Part shown: positions 1-17,800 of the stretch, piece by piece
Position numbering within the stretch: position 1 is the stretch's first letter
Layout: the number at the start of each line of letters is the position of its first letter
Assembly: GCA_008921705.1 (NCBI GenBank)
Contig: VFFE01008918.1
Span: 1,127,635-1,191,634, forward strand
Direction of reading: 5' to 3'
DNA from: Burhinus oedicnemus
Lineage: Eukaryota; Chordata; Aves; Charadriiformes; Burhinidae
Length of the DNA: 64,000 nucleotides
The notes under the pieces: model-generated
The model's input: only the letters and a program-made list of their open reading frames with translations
Databases searched by the model: none
What the model was told of the DNA's origin: nothing
Position numbers and translations under genes: made by a program

Positions 1-30
1 GCTCTGAACTCCTGTCTTTGCTTCAAGCAG

Positions 31-7278
<7,248 letters not shown>

Positions 7279-7679
7279 CATCTACCAAGCAGGTAAAGAC
7301 AAACAATGGGACTCATCTGGAAACCTGCTGTACAGGAATCTGGAATATTGTTAGATATATACATTTGTAGTGCCTGTTACATCCAAACAAAATGTTCTTT
7401 TTCAGGAGTAGAAATATCTTCGGAAACTCCAGAACTGAGCAGAATTCATATGCAGACTGTACTGATGACGAGATGCTGCAGATTAGAGCCTTTCTTTGTT
7501 ATTTCCAAGAGTCCGTTAAATATTGCACTCTCAATTTCCAGGTGCTGCTTGAAAACAAACTGCGTTAGAAACCAAAACTGCTTTCTGAAAAGGGAATTTC
7601 CTTATTTCCACATAGGTCATGTGTGGCTAGAGGGTTCCGCTGTATGCTACATGTAAACAAGTGGTGATACCAATACTGA

Positions 7680-7685
7680 AATAAA
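7680..7685 (+). promoter_or_regulatory. Candidate poly(A) signal, ANKRD6 proximal
   Basis: AATAAA about 400 nt after the ANKRD6 stop. No strong GT-rich element follows at once, so this is a weaker candidate than the one at 9026. Confidence 0.35.
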
Positions 7686-7775
7686 TCCAGGATGTTTGAG
7701 AACTTTTGACAGAAATTCCTTAGTGATGAAGGGCTATTGATACTATTTTAGATACTCCCTATGGCCTCTCTTTAG

Positions 7776-7881
7776 TCAGTGGCGAGAAGCTACAGAACCA
7801 ACTCAAATTACAAGCCAGGCAGGTGACAGATGCAGGCTTCCAGCTGGGAAAGGCCAGGTTCCCACTGAGCGAGATGGTAAG
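7776..7881 (+). other. Exon-like segment downstream of ANKRD6
   Basis: It lies between a CTCTCTTTAG acceptor and overlapping donors ATG/GTAAGG (after 7876) and AAG/GTGAGT (after 7881). One frame is open across it and reads GEKLQNQLKLQARQ, then FQLGKARFPLSEM. I do not recognise it. It may be a 3' UTR exon or an alternative C-terminal exon of ANKRD6, or chance. Confidence 0.35.
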
Positions 7882-8337
7882 GTGAGTCACCCCATTAGGT
7901 ACAGAGGCTGCCATTGCCACTTTGCTTTTCTTTCAGTTTTACATTATTAAAACAAATGCTAAATTAGATTTGTCTTTTTCTTAATGGTGTCCTGGTTGCA
8001 AAGCTCCTTGTGGTTACACAGTTGTTGGGGCCATACTCTATTAATCTGACGGGAAAGTTTTGTTTAGGGCATGGATGGTAAATATTTTCCCATAACCATG
8101 CTCTACTTGTTAGGTATAACTTTTATATAAATCTTTTTTCTTTCAAGCAGCAAATGGCTGAATTCCCAACTGCTGAAGAAGCTTGGAAAAGTCCTTTATC
8201 TAAACAAGTGAAAGCTGGGTTCCCTGTACTCAAATGTTTCTCTTTCGTCAGAGTCAGGATTTTTTCCCAGACACCTTGTCCAGACTGTCTCCCTTTGTTC
8301 CTCTAAACGATTCCTCTCTCTGTTCTTTCCCTTGCAG

Positions 8338-8362
8338 CTCTAAAAAGAGAGGCCGGGCCCTG
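8338..8362 (+). other. Microexon-like segment downstream of ANKRD6
   Basis: 25 nt between an excellent acceptor (TTCTTTCCCTTGCAG) and a consensus donor CTG/GTGAGT. If joined to the previous segment at 7881 it continues the frame as SSKKRGRAL. If joined at 7876 it gives an immediate stop. There is no independent evidence of transcription. Confidence 0.35.
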
Positions 8363-9025
8363 GTGAGTATGTAGGTCTTAGGACTGGTTTCACCAACAGT
8401 CCCACAAAATAGAACTCAAAAACATTTTAAAGTTTTTATGGATTTGTTTTGTTATAAAATCAAAACTTACAGTGACCAATCTTGTCCTGGCTCACAGACT
8501 CCAAATAAACTAGAGACACCATAACTCATTGCATCTGCACCCCTTTAGGGTTTCCTCCTCATACCTCTGAGAAGGCGCCATCAGATTCTGTTAGAAAAGT
8601 AACTTTACTTAACAGATCATGGTAGAACAATTGCTCAAAATGAATTAAAATACAGGATAGTACTGTTATGTCAAGAAGAAAGAGATTTTTTTCTGAACTG
8701 AGGAGCCCTAAAATCAATTCAAAATACTTTACAGTATTGAAGGCACCATTAACTAATTAGTAATTAAGCTTTTGTCTTCTTAGCAATGTATAAAGCAAAG
8801 AAAATTGTATTATATAACAATATTTTTAAAGTTCCTATTAATGCACTATCAAGACAAGAAAAGTGTATCTGCAGTTACGGAAATAATAGTTTTGTTGCTC
8901 TGACTTCTGTAGTCTAATATAGACACTTTCATATGTTTACAGTTTTGTTTAAGCTACTGTAGGAATGCAGAAGCATGCTATTTAAGTTTTGTATCATCTT
9001 GATAAAGTTGAATGTTTTGCCAAGC

Positions 9026-9031
9026 AATAAA
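9026..9031 (+). promoter_or_regulatory. Candidate poly(A) signal, ANKRD6 distal
   Basis: AATAAA followed within 40 nt by GT-rich sequence. It is placed correctly for the end of a roughly 1.75-kb ANKRD6 3' UTR. Confidence 0.45.
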
Positions 9032-9049
9032 ATCAGCGTTGCTCAGAAG

Positions 9050-9950
9050 TCTGTGGTGTAATGTTTTCTAGCCAGAGAAAATGGACACAATCCCCTCACT
9101 TGACTCAGAAGGGGGAGCAGAAAATTGGACTCCAACTTCTAAGCTTTTGTGTTTGTGGCTATAAAACATGGAAACCTGGTCTAGTAGTGTCTGCCCCGAG
9201 GGAGGCTGCAGGGACCAGCTGGCATTCGTTAGCTGATGCACACACCCACCATTTTGGGAGTTACTGGCACAGGGCTGAGTTGTGCAGCTCATCTCACCCA
9301 CACTCCTGAGCTTGCACAAGTGCAAGGCCAAGGGCAAGGCTATGGCTTTAGCTACTCTGCCTCACATAGGAACAGCACTACCGAGGCAGCCATTGGAGCA
9401 GTAATTTAAGACATTAACTTGGCTCCACAGTACTGATTTTAGAGGTTTTCTGAAGCCAACGAGTGTACTGTAAAATAAAGGGAGGCATTTTCTGCTCATT
9501 CCTTTCTGCTCCCCTCTGTAGTCCTCCCTCCTTCAAAATTACTACAGTTGAAGGACTTCTTTACAAAACACCCATATTATCTACCTTTCTCTGCAGCAAA
9601 CACTTGGGAGTAAATTTACTTACCCTAGCAGACTGTACTTGCGCTCCTAAAGGCTTCTGGCAGGCAATTTTATCCTGACAAGCCCACAAAGCAGTGGAGT
9701 TCACGGGCAGCAGCACTCAGGTGAGCAGCTGTCCAGGGCACTGTCTGTCAAGACCTATCCCAGGATTATGTGGCCACAACCTAGAAATGTACAAGCTGGA
9801 GTCAAAGGAGTAATGCGGACTCAGGGCTCCGAGTGGAAAACACTGCGATGAGGCGGCAGGCTAAAGTCTCCTAATTAAGGAGCAGAAATCAACCCACTGG
9901 CTGAAAGGAAAGGGAAGAAGGCTACATATATAAAGACCTCCCCTTTTAAG
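9050..9950. other. Convergent intergenic space ANKRD6/LYRM2
   Basis: This lies between the likely 3' ends of two converging genes. I see no conserved reading frame, repeat or RNA gene. A further + strand AATAAA occurs at 9474-9479. The reading frames here look like chance. Confidence 0.4.
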
Positions 9951-9951
9951 T

Positions 9952-9957
9952 TTTATT
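9952..9957 (-). promoter_or_regulatory. LYRM2: Candidate poly(A) signal, LYRM2
   Basis: TTTATT on the + strand is AATAAA on the - strand, about 525 nt past the LYRM2 stop. Other copies at 10016-10021 and 10034-10039 are alternatives. Confidence 0.4.
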
Positions 9958-10480
9958 CAGCAACAACTGAAAATCAACATTAAATACAAAACATTTTCTT
10001 ACTTTTTTTGTCATGTTTATTTGTTTTGGGCCCATTTATTTATCCCAAATGCTTTTTTAACCCCAAATGTTGGTAAAAATCCTCAGCACAGTAGAGAAAG
10101 AGCTGCTACCACTGAATGTTACCACTTAAGAGTTGCCACAATAGAAAACAGACAAAATAATCTACCTTATATTTGTTTTCCATCTCCCTGGTAAAACACT
10201 GCTGTTGTCATTTCTGGTGCTTTCTGCTTTTCCCCACAGCACATGCTACGTTATCCATTCTGTTCTTTAAAGTCATCTGTGGCTGAGTGATTTCCACATG
10301 GGAGGGCAACCAAACCGAGAAGAGGAAGAGGGACAAAACAAACAAAGAACCCCACTGTGGTAGATTCCACCTTCAAACATTATCAGGTTGTCAGCAAAGA
10401 CCAGTATTATAACCACATTCTGGAAAAAGTACTGTGTTTGTTCACAGCAGATGGAAGTCCAGCTATCAACAAAATTAAGA

Positions 10481-10561
10481 TCAGGATTTTGCCAGCTTAA
10501 GTGTTCTCTGAAGTTCCTGAAGTTGCATGTTGCCTTGAGTAATCATCATCCTGATTGCATC
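10481..10561 (-). CDS. LYRM2: LYRM2 coding exon 3 and stop
   Basis: After TGTTTTACAG it has 26 codons (starting DAIRMMITQGNMQ) and TGA at 10483-10481. It is too short to stand out as an open frame but matches the family C-terminus closely. Confidence 0.93.
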   Translation of the reverse strand, partial: DAIRMMITQGNMQLQELQRTLKLAKS

Positions 10562-12207
10562 CTGTAAAACAAAATGGAATTTATTGAACTGAACGGCTGT
10601 ACACAGCACAGGGTTCACACAAACACGCAGATTTTACCACATTAAAATATACACAATTCTTACCAGCACTGTTGTGATCTTTTTCTTTATGTGAAGTGAT
10701 GCTACAGTCACTGAGATGGTTAAAAAACAGGTGAATAAGTGGATAAATTTTCTCCAATTCCTTAATGATGTGTTTGGGGGCTAGTTGTATCTTGGCTTTA
10801 AAACTCAGTTTTGACCTGGAGCCAAACTCCTCGTAATGTTTTCTTTACGCCTGTGTCTACCGCCTTTGCAAGTAAACAGGGACACTGCACACGGGCATTA
10901 TGAAGATAGGTGATTTACAGAAAAAGTGGCTGTTTGTTTCTCTCAGCATTATTTCTGTCATCTAAATACTGCAATGCTTTGGCTGCATAATTCAGCCACC
11001 AATTCCTTGAGCACTGGCTAGAAAAAGGAACAAACTAGAAAGCAAAGGACAGGAGCCACACAAGCAGTGTAAAGGTTTCTGCATCGCATACATGCTTCGT
11101 ATCCACAGCCACCCAATTTGATGTTGGATGAGTATCATCACTGAATATAGCTGAAATTAAAGATGAAAAAAAAAGAAGCTATAATAAAGCTTGAGTGTTT
11201 CTAAGTTTATGTTAGCTATCTAATATTCAATACAGTTTTTCTGATTTATGGTTTAAGTACGCAGGATTTGTTTGGGTTTTAGCTTTTTAAGGCCAGAGTA
11301 TGATCTGGAAATCAGAGAAACATTACTACTGCCAACAGGGGGGATAATATTTAGAGATGCTCAATTAGTTCTCATGCAAATGGTCCTTAAGAGACGTTAG
11401 TAACAGCAGCCTTCCTACTAGTCCCGACGTGACACCTACAAAACAAAACCCGGCGACACAGCCCGGCACAGGTCGCTGCCCATTCCCGAGGGCAGGCGCT
11501 CGGGGTTGCAGGTTCCCCGTCCTCACCTCTTCTGTAGCGTCTTTATTTCTCCTGAATTCCTCCCTGGCCCAGTCCTTGAGGTAGCGGCGATCTGCTTCAG
11601 CGGGGACCTCCCGAACAGCCCGCAGGATCTTCCTGTACAACTGAAGGACCTGCTGCCGCCTCAGGAACTGGGAAGGAGAAAGGGAAGCCTGGCCGCTGCC
11701 CCAGGACAGCCGCAGCCTCAGCGGCTTGCTTTGCTTTGAGGGGCATTTAAGCGAACACCCGAGTTCCCCATCGCCTTTAATGAAGGATGTAGCACTGCCT
11801 TGCATCCCAGTCCAAGGCACTTAGATTTCACACAGAGGAACGCCCCAAACGTGGCACACGCCATGGAGCCCAAGGCTCGCTGTACGCCCCAAACGCAGCA
11901 TTACAAGGGCGAGTGCCCAGCTCGCCCTCCCGACCACCCCGCAGGACTGACCGCCCGCCCGCCGCCCGGCCGCTGCCATTTGCCACCACGGCCGGGGGCC
12001 CTGCCAGGGGTCCTGCCAGCGCTGCGGCTGCCGGACGGCAGGGGCAGCCCGGAGGACGCGGGGCCGGCATGGCGAGCCCCCCGCGGGATGCGGCCCGCCG
12101 GGTCAGCCCCGCCACCCCCTACACCAGGCGGGCGAGAGGCGGCCTGAGCCGCCCGCTCGTACCTGCTTCAGGCTGAGCGCGCTCGGCGGCAGGCGGCTGG
12201 CGGCCAT
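10481..12207 (-). CDS. LYRM2: LYRM2, LYR motif-containing protein 2, complete
   Basis: Three coding exons, 12163-12207, 11527-11667 and 10481-10561, join in phase 0 to 88 residues, the length I know for human LYRM2. The LYR tripeptide is at residues 25-27, within QVLQLYRKILRA, with the downstream conserved phenylalanine in WAREEFRRN (F53). LYR proteins are three-helix mitochondrial matrix proteins that bind acyl carrier protein. LYRM2 has been linked to assembly or activity of respiratory complex I. The C-terminus MMITQGNMQLQELQRTL matches the family. The start is the only ATG in frame before the N-terminal MAASRLPP, inside a CpG-rich block. It converges on ANKRD6 and lies downstream of MDN1 on the same strand. 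Confidence 0.95.
11527..11667 (-). CDS. LYRM2: LYRM2 coding exon 2
   Basis: 47 codons, phase 0-0, between a CCTTCCCAG acceptor and GAG/GTGAGG donor. It carries the LYR motif and the WAREEF helix, that is, the core of the domain. Confidence 0.95.
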
Positions 12208-12560
12208 GACGCGCAGCTCCGCCTCTCCCGCCGCGGCCGTGACTGCTCAGCCCTCCCCGCGCGGGCGGGGCCCAACGGCGGCCATTTCTTAGGCCTCCGG
12301 CCCGGGGCTGCCTGCAGCCCGGCAGAGCCCGCGCCGAGGGAGGCCCGTGCCCCCGCAGCCACGTCGGTGCCATTAACTCCACAGGGAGGCTCGTCACGGC
12401 CGGGCTGGCTCAGCCCTGCGAGGCAGCTCCCTCTCGCCCCCGCTGCGGGCAAACCGAGAGAACGTGGGTGCTCACGGCCCAGAGCTGCCAGGGAGCTGAA
12501 CCCAGCGCCAGGCCCGAGGAGCCGGGCTTCCCTGCGGCGGAAGCCAGCCCTCCAGAGGTA
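11850..12560. promoter_or_regulatory. CpG-rich block at the LYRM2 5' end
   Basis: The sequence is very GC- and CpG-rich compared with the AT-rich flanks, and it covers LYRM2 exon 1, the start of intron 1 and the upstream DNA. This is typical of a housekeeping vertebrate promoter. The transcription start should lie shortly above 12207. Several frames through the block (for example 11800-12147, 12168-12674) are open only because GC-rich DNA has few stop codons. Confidence 0.7.
12163..12207 (-). CDS. LYRM2: LYRM2 coding exon 1
   Basis: The ATG is at 12207-12205. It has 15 codons (MAASRLPPSALSLKQ) and ends CAG/GTACGA, phase 0. The N-terminus lacks acidic residues and has one arginine and one lysine, compatible with mitochondrial import. 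Confidence 0.93.
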
Positions 12561-13890
12561 CTTCAGAAATTGTGGGGTGTTTATTCGGGTGTCTCTCCTT
12601 TTCTTTCTTCCAAAACTGCAAACAAGCCCCTCCAGCACAACAGGCACCCAAATAATAACACCCCAGCGTTTCACAGCAGGGTTGGTGGAAGGTCTGTGCT
12701 TTGAAGACCGATGTATCTAAAAGACTAACATAGTTAACTGTGGGATGAAATTAAAGCAGTGCAATACGACCTAGAAGTCATCCGAGCAATTACAGGACAC
12801 CAAGTTACCTTTGGCGTCTTCTTAAATGCTTGTGGCTGTGCCCAGACATGGGCAAGGCACTGATAGTTTCTTCAGTACTGATGTGTCAATAAATACAGAG
12901 AAAAAACAACAGATGCCTTTCCTTTCTGTGTTACTTACAAGCAAACAGTGAGTACCAAATACAGTGTTAATTTTTTGTTAATTACAGATAGAGAAAAAAA
13001 CTTCTATTTAAACATCTGTGCAGTAAGCATTGCTGATAAAGTTGTGTCTCAGGCTATAACAACATCCCTGCAACAAACTATAATTTGCATTTGAAGTGTA
13101 TCCTTGCAATCTTAAGTTTTAGCCTCTAGAACATTTCCTCCAGGTTTCATACTACAAATACTCGGTGCAAGTCTGAAATGGAGGTACATTCTGGAGAACT
13201 GCCTAATGAACTAAACCCACCTACTTCCACAGTTCAATTTCCCAAAGCATGTAAGTATGTGTACGCACGTATAAGAGATCTAAAGAACCCTGGAAGGCTA
13301 TTAAATAGTACCTGACATTTAAATTCTGATGGGATAGAGTTCCCGTCAGAGTTGAGTTTTCAGTTCTGAAATTTGCTTGTCATGAATTAGCTGCGGCAAA
13401 GCTACGCAAATCTGAGAAACAACGTTGCTGGGCCATTTCGCACCTCTGGGTCTTGCCACTGCAGCATCTCAGGACAGCTACAGCAATACTTCAAGTGAGG
13501 TTTTTCTATTTAGAAGCCAAAGAGAACCATCACATCTTTGGGAATACACCCACATTTCCAGCCATTTTCTGATCAACTGCACCACACTTAGAATGAGACA
13601 CCTTCAATTTTTGTACGCAGAGAAAATCTCAAAAAAAAGAGTTTAGACCAAGGGCATTTAAGCAAAGTTTCCCTTCAGATTTTCACTGAGAGAAGTCAAA
13701 AGACTGGACCCCTAATCAAAACTCTGTGCTGTCGTCATCCTCATAAAAGGAGGATAGGTGTTGAAGTTGCAGAAACCACAGTATATTTTCATATGAAAAT
13801 TCGTATTTGTGCACTGCTAGAGAATGCACAGCATTTCCATCTGGCAAATTTAGTTAATTTATTCAAGCTTTGATCAACTGAAAGGCATCG
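12561..13890. other. Spacer between LYRM2 promoter and MDN1 3' end
   Basis: Ordinary AT-rich sequence. I see no exon, repeat family or RNA gene. A TTTATT (- strand AATAAA) near 12580 could serve a longer MDN1 transcript. Confidence 0.4.
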
Positions 13891-14682
13891 TAAGTACAAA
13901 CAGTGGTACCTCTTTTTATTAGTACAGACAATATAAGATGCATAGCTTTTGCAATGAAAAATCATGTCCATGCTCTAAGACATCAGATTAATGAAAGGTC
14001 CTCAATGTCTGCCTTGGCCAGAGGGGCAAACTTCACAGTGTAAACTGGTAACACAGGGAACAATCTTACGGCATTATTCATAAAACTCCCTGCTGATATT
14101 GTCAGACAAAAATCAGCAATAATTAAACAGAATGTGTTTAACTGCAGAATAGTTTCAAGTATTCACTTTTTTTTTTTGGTTGTTTAAAACCATCTGCTTC
14201 CCCTGCTCCCCTACTCCTTCCCAAAGAGGCACCAGCCACACAAGTGAAGCTAAAGAACGCCTCTTTGCAGGACACCTGAAGTTCTTCTAATGCAGAAATG
14301 CCTTCCCAGAAGCAAGACCGATTTTTCTTATTGCAATAGACAGTGGTACAAATAATTTTACCTCTGTGAACATTACAAATACTTTTTTTTTTTTTTAAAG
14401 TAATAAGTTATTACAAGAGAAGTTGAAGAAAGTTTTCATTATTTGTGGGAACAGGCAATGAAAGACGACAGTCTCAGCATTGCATAATTCTCCTCTGACA
14501 AATGTGGGAGAACGCACCTAAACCATTTTGTTCTCAGGCAGTCTGACTGCCAAAAGGCAGCCCCTGCACATTAATCCTCATTAGAAAGAGGCCTTATGAA
14601 CTCTCCGATGAAATGGCATTTCATATATTTCAGTGGTTTAGCAGCAATCAGGTACTGACTTTGTCTACAAAGTCTACAAAGT
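13890..14682 (-). other. MDN1: MDN1 3' UTR (extent inferred)
   Basis: Non-coding sequence after the MDN1 stop down to the first candidate poly(A) signals. It begins with the extra in-frame TAG copies of the 9-bp repeat. Confidence 0.45.
13915..13920 (-). promoter_or_regulatory. MDN1: Candidate poly(A) signal, MDN1
   Basis: AATAAA on the - strand, about 760 nt past the MDN1 stop. A second copy is at 13858-13863. Position and strand fit, but neither is proven. Confidence 0.35.
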
Positions 14683-14689
14683 CTACAAA
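14663..14689. repeat. 9-bp tandem x3 over the MDN1 stop codon
   Basis: Three perfect copies of GTCTACAAA (+ strand). On the coding strand each copy carries a TAG in the MDN1 frame, so the gene ends with three in-frame stops nine bases apart. Confidence 0.9.
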
Positions 14690-14871
14690 GTGTCCGAGGC
14701 AGTCACCAGTTCAAACCACTGTCTGAGTGCATCACTGAGAGTTTCTGGAAGTGCGTTCACATCTCTAAGGATCATGTAGAATGGGAATGGGAATTCTTCC
14801 ATGTAAGAGCGGATTTCAGGCAATTCTCCAGGTCCTTTGAATATAGGTACTTTAATGTCCAAAATGGAATC
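14683..14871 (-). CDS. MDN1: MDN1 last coding exon
   Basis: Acceptor TTTTTTACAG; phase 0; 62 codons and TAG at 14685-14683. Contains [20 protein letters not shown] and [20 protein letters not shown]. The final two residues (TL) differ from the human HP and fall at the 9-bp repeat. Confidence 0.97.
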   Translation of the reverse strand, partial: DSILDIKVPIFKGPGELPEIRSYMEEFPFPFYMILRDVNALPETLSDALRQWFELVTASDTL

Positions 14872-17800
14872 CTGTAAAAAAAAGAATTGATAGGACTACT
14901 AAACCACATCTTTTACACGCCTTTGATATTTCTCCTATTTTTTTCAAATACTTACAATTCCTCCTCTGTTAAATTAAAAGTTAACAGAGTTTTAAGATTG
15001 AAAGCCCTAAGCATTCAAGAGTAAATCAAATCAAAAGCTGAACACAAAGCAGTTAAATGCTTTTGACCTTTTATATAAAAGTGCTCTAATCAATGAATTA
15101 TAGGCTAGAAGAGACTAAGCTTAAGTTTCTGCAATACCAAGTTCTATAAATAAATCCTGTCTTTCCTTATTATTTTATGATTTGAGTTTACTGTTATCAC
15201 TTTAGTTTTATTTATACATTTGATGCCTTTCCGGCATACTGTCATGTGTAAGCTCTTTAGGGCTAAGAGTTCAATCTGCATTTGTGCAGTGATGTAAGAC
15301 AACAAGATTCTTTAATAAATTATTTTATAATATTTCAATAAGTACTACAAAGATGAAAATCAGATTAAACTCCAGCTATGCTTCTCGTAAAGTAACTTTT
15401 TAGTTGCTCAATGTAGCAGCTCAGAAAATTAATAAAGCTTATAAAAAATGCATTTCACTGCCCAGAATTTTTGCTTGACATTATAGCTAGGTTTCATCAA
15501 AACCTTAGAATTGTTTGTCAGCAAGAGAATTGTTAAATTTTTCAACAATAAATATAGCAGATGAGTTTTGTATGGAAAAATAAAGATACAGGAAGAAAAC
15601 GTGAACTACAAAATTAGAGTCTTCACCTAATTCAAAGTAATGCTTAAGTTTGCTCACTTATTGTACTACAGAGCATCCTTGAAAAGCTCCTGGGTATTTC
15701 AGATTCCCAGCCAAGGAAATCTAAACAGTCGTCTTTTACAGCTACCAAACATAGTACCCAGCTTTCCCAATTCAGGCACTAACTAACTCTTATATACTCC
15801 TTTCTATCTAATGTTTTATATCATATTGGCTGCAGCTGCCATATCAAATGGAGACTGCTGTCAGAAATGATTAATTTGAATCAAAATTGAGAAGAACAAA
15901 GCATTTTTCAGACTTTGAATTTGTCAGCCTGCCAGCAACTTCTCGGGTGGCCAAAATCTACAACCATTACATTTGAAGACTGGAGCTCTTAGACTTTCTG
16001 TGGCACGGAAGGCAAAATTTTTTTTTTTTTTTTTTTAAATACAGAAGATGATAAGCATCACAATAGGGAGAAATCACAGATCTGACCGACGTTATGAAAA
16101 ACTGAAACTGGGCTAAATACTTTTGACCTCTGCAAAAGATAAGATAGCTGTAAAGCACTACAAGAGACAAGAAAGAGATTTGTATGTTTCTCATTCACTG
16201 CACCTGAGTACTTATCCCTTGTTCACTACTTACCCGGGAATTAGGATTGTCCAACACTACGAAAATAACAAAGATATTGGCATTCTGAGCTGCTTGAACT
16301 GCTGCTGTCACTCGTTCCTTGCCTTCCAAGAAAAGGCCTCTTCCATCAGATACAATCAAAAGCAGCTGCGCTGTTTCTGAGCACAAAGAACATTGTAAAT
16401 TCCACTAAGTTAAAGTAATCCATTTAAAAAGCAAACAGACTATTTTGTTGTTAGTCCTGTGGGTATAATGGAAAACCCCTGAGTAGTCCTAAGGAAATTA
16501 AGTCTTTATCAAATAGAATTCTATGACTTAACATGAAGCTGCAGTTACGAGTGCGTCAAGAAAGACAGTTTTTCCCACTGTGTGATACCATTGAGAATAA
16601 CGGGGGGGGGGGGGGGGAAGAACCAGTCCATCAGTACCATAATCAAGGATGAAAGGCATGGTCTTTCATGCCTGGTAAGCACCTAGGAGTCAAATGTTGG
16701 CTGACTTGTAAGAGTCTAGCCACTGGATCACTACCTCAGTAGAGCAGCAGCTGCTGCAACGGAGAGCCCACATCTGTTCCTCCAGAAGCAGGTACCTATG
16801 GGTGCATCTGTACTAGCATTTCACTTTGGATTATGACTGTGCTTTTGAAACATGTTTCCCTGTTGTCCCCACTTCAACAGGCTCGGCTTCCATCAGAGAA
16901 CAACTGTGGATTATTTCTGGAGGAAACTAAATCAGAAGACAGGCTCCAGAGGCACAGTCCAGGCAGTCCAACCACTACAGGGCATTCAGCCCCTGGGACC
17001 AGTCAAACTAGTCTGAAGTAAACCTCCTGAAACATATACAGCACAGATGCTGGGTTCCTCAGCATCAGCCATTTTCTGGAGATGTGTTACTTGACCCATG
17101 TTGCCCCCAGTCAGAGCTATATCCCTCTAAAGGGACATTTTAACTAAGTTATGTATCTATCGTCTTTTAATTACAGGGGAAGTAACAGCAATTACAGTTG
17201 GGAATGGAAGCACCTCTCTCTCTTGTCCCCGCCGCAGCAGCATAACAGGTAGGGAGGGATACAGAACGCTTCCCCTTTTTCTGCAGACAGACCCCAAATG
17301 TGACACAGCTTAGTCTTTTTACAAAAAGGGGTGAGGTATCCTACTGCCTTTTCTCTTGCTAGCTCCCTGATTCTGGGGAGCCGATTGCTGCTCCCTGACT
17401 GCTGCTACATTCCAGCCTAGTTCAACAGGACTGGATGCTGCTCCCCCTCAGAATATTCCAACAGCCTGACCACCCTGTGGCTACACAGTTGCAGATTATA
17501 AATCCTAGATTGTCCATTTGTTGGAGTACTTTAACAACAAGAACTTTTTTAAAATATGTGTGCCACCATGACAAGCTTTTAACTAGTGCACGGCAGCCTT
17601 TTAGGCTAACTATGGGTCAGCCATGACGTAAGAAGCCTTCCAGCTTTTCTGGGAAATTCAAGCAGCTCATAACCTAAACTTGCACCACAGTGAGAGGCAG
17701 GTAAGGAGGCAAACACTTATCTTCCTCAGAACAGTGTGCTTCTGGACACCTACAGAAATCAAGCTCTCAAGCAACAGCAGATGTGCCTAGGGAGTCAAGG

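Larger units (their letters stand above)
7279..9045 (+). other. ANKRD6: ANKRD6 3' UTR and downstream region (extent inferred)
   Basis: There is no clear gene after the stop. AATAAA motifs lie at 7680-7685 and 9026-9031; the second is followed by a GT-rich stretch (TCTGTGGTGTAATG), a good downstream element. Short frames here look like chance. Two exon-like pieces inside are listed separately. Confidence 0.45.

Noticed and set aside
9061..9337. Overlapping frames of 82 and 89 codons on opposite strands
   Set aside because: No family resemblance, no splice logic and no coding bias. They lie in the convergent intergenic space.
11800..12720. Several long frames on both strands in the GC-rich block
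   Set aside because: GC-rich promoter DNA has few stop codons. The products are proline/arginine/alanine-rich and match no family. Only the LYRM2 exon is supported.
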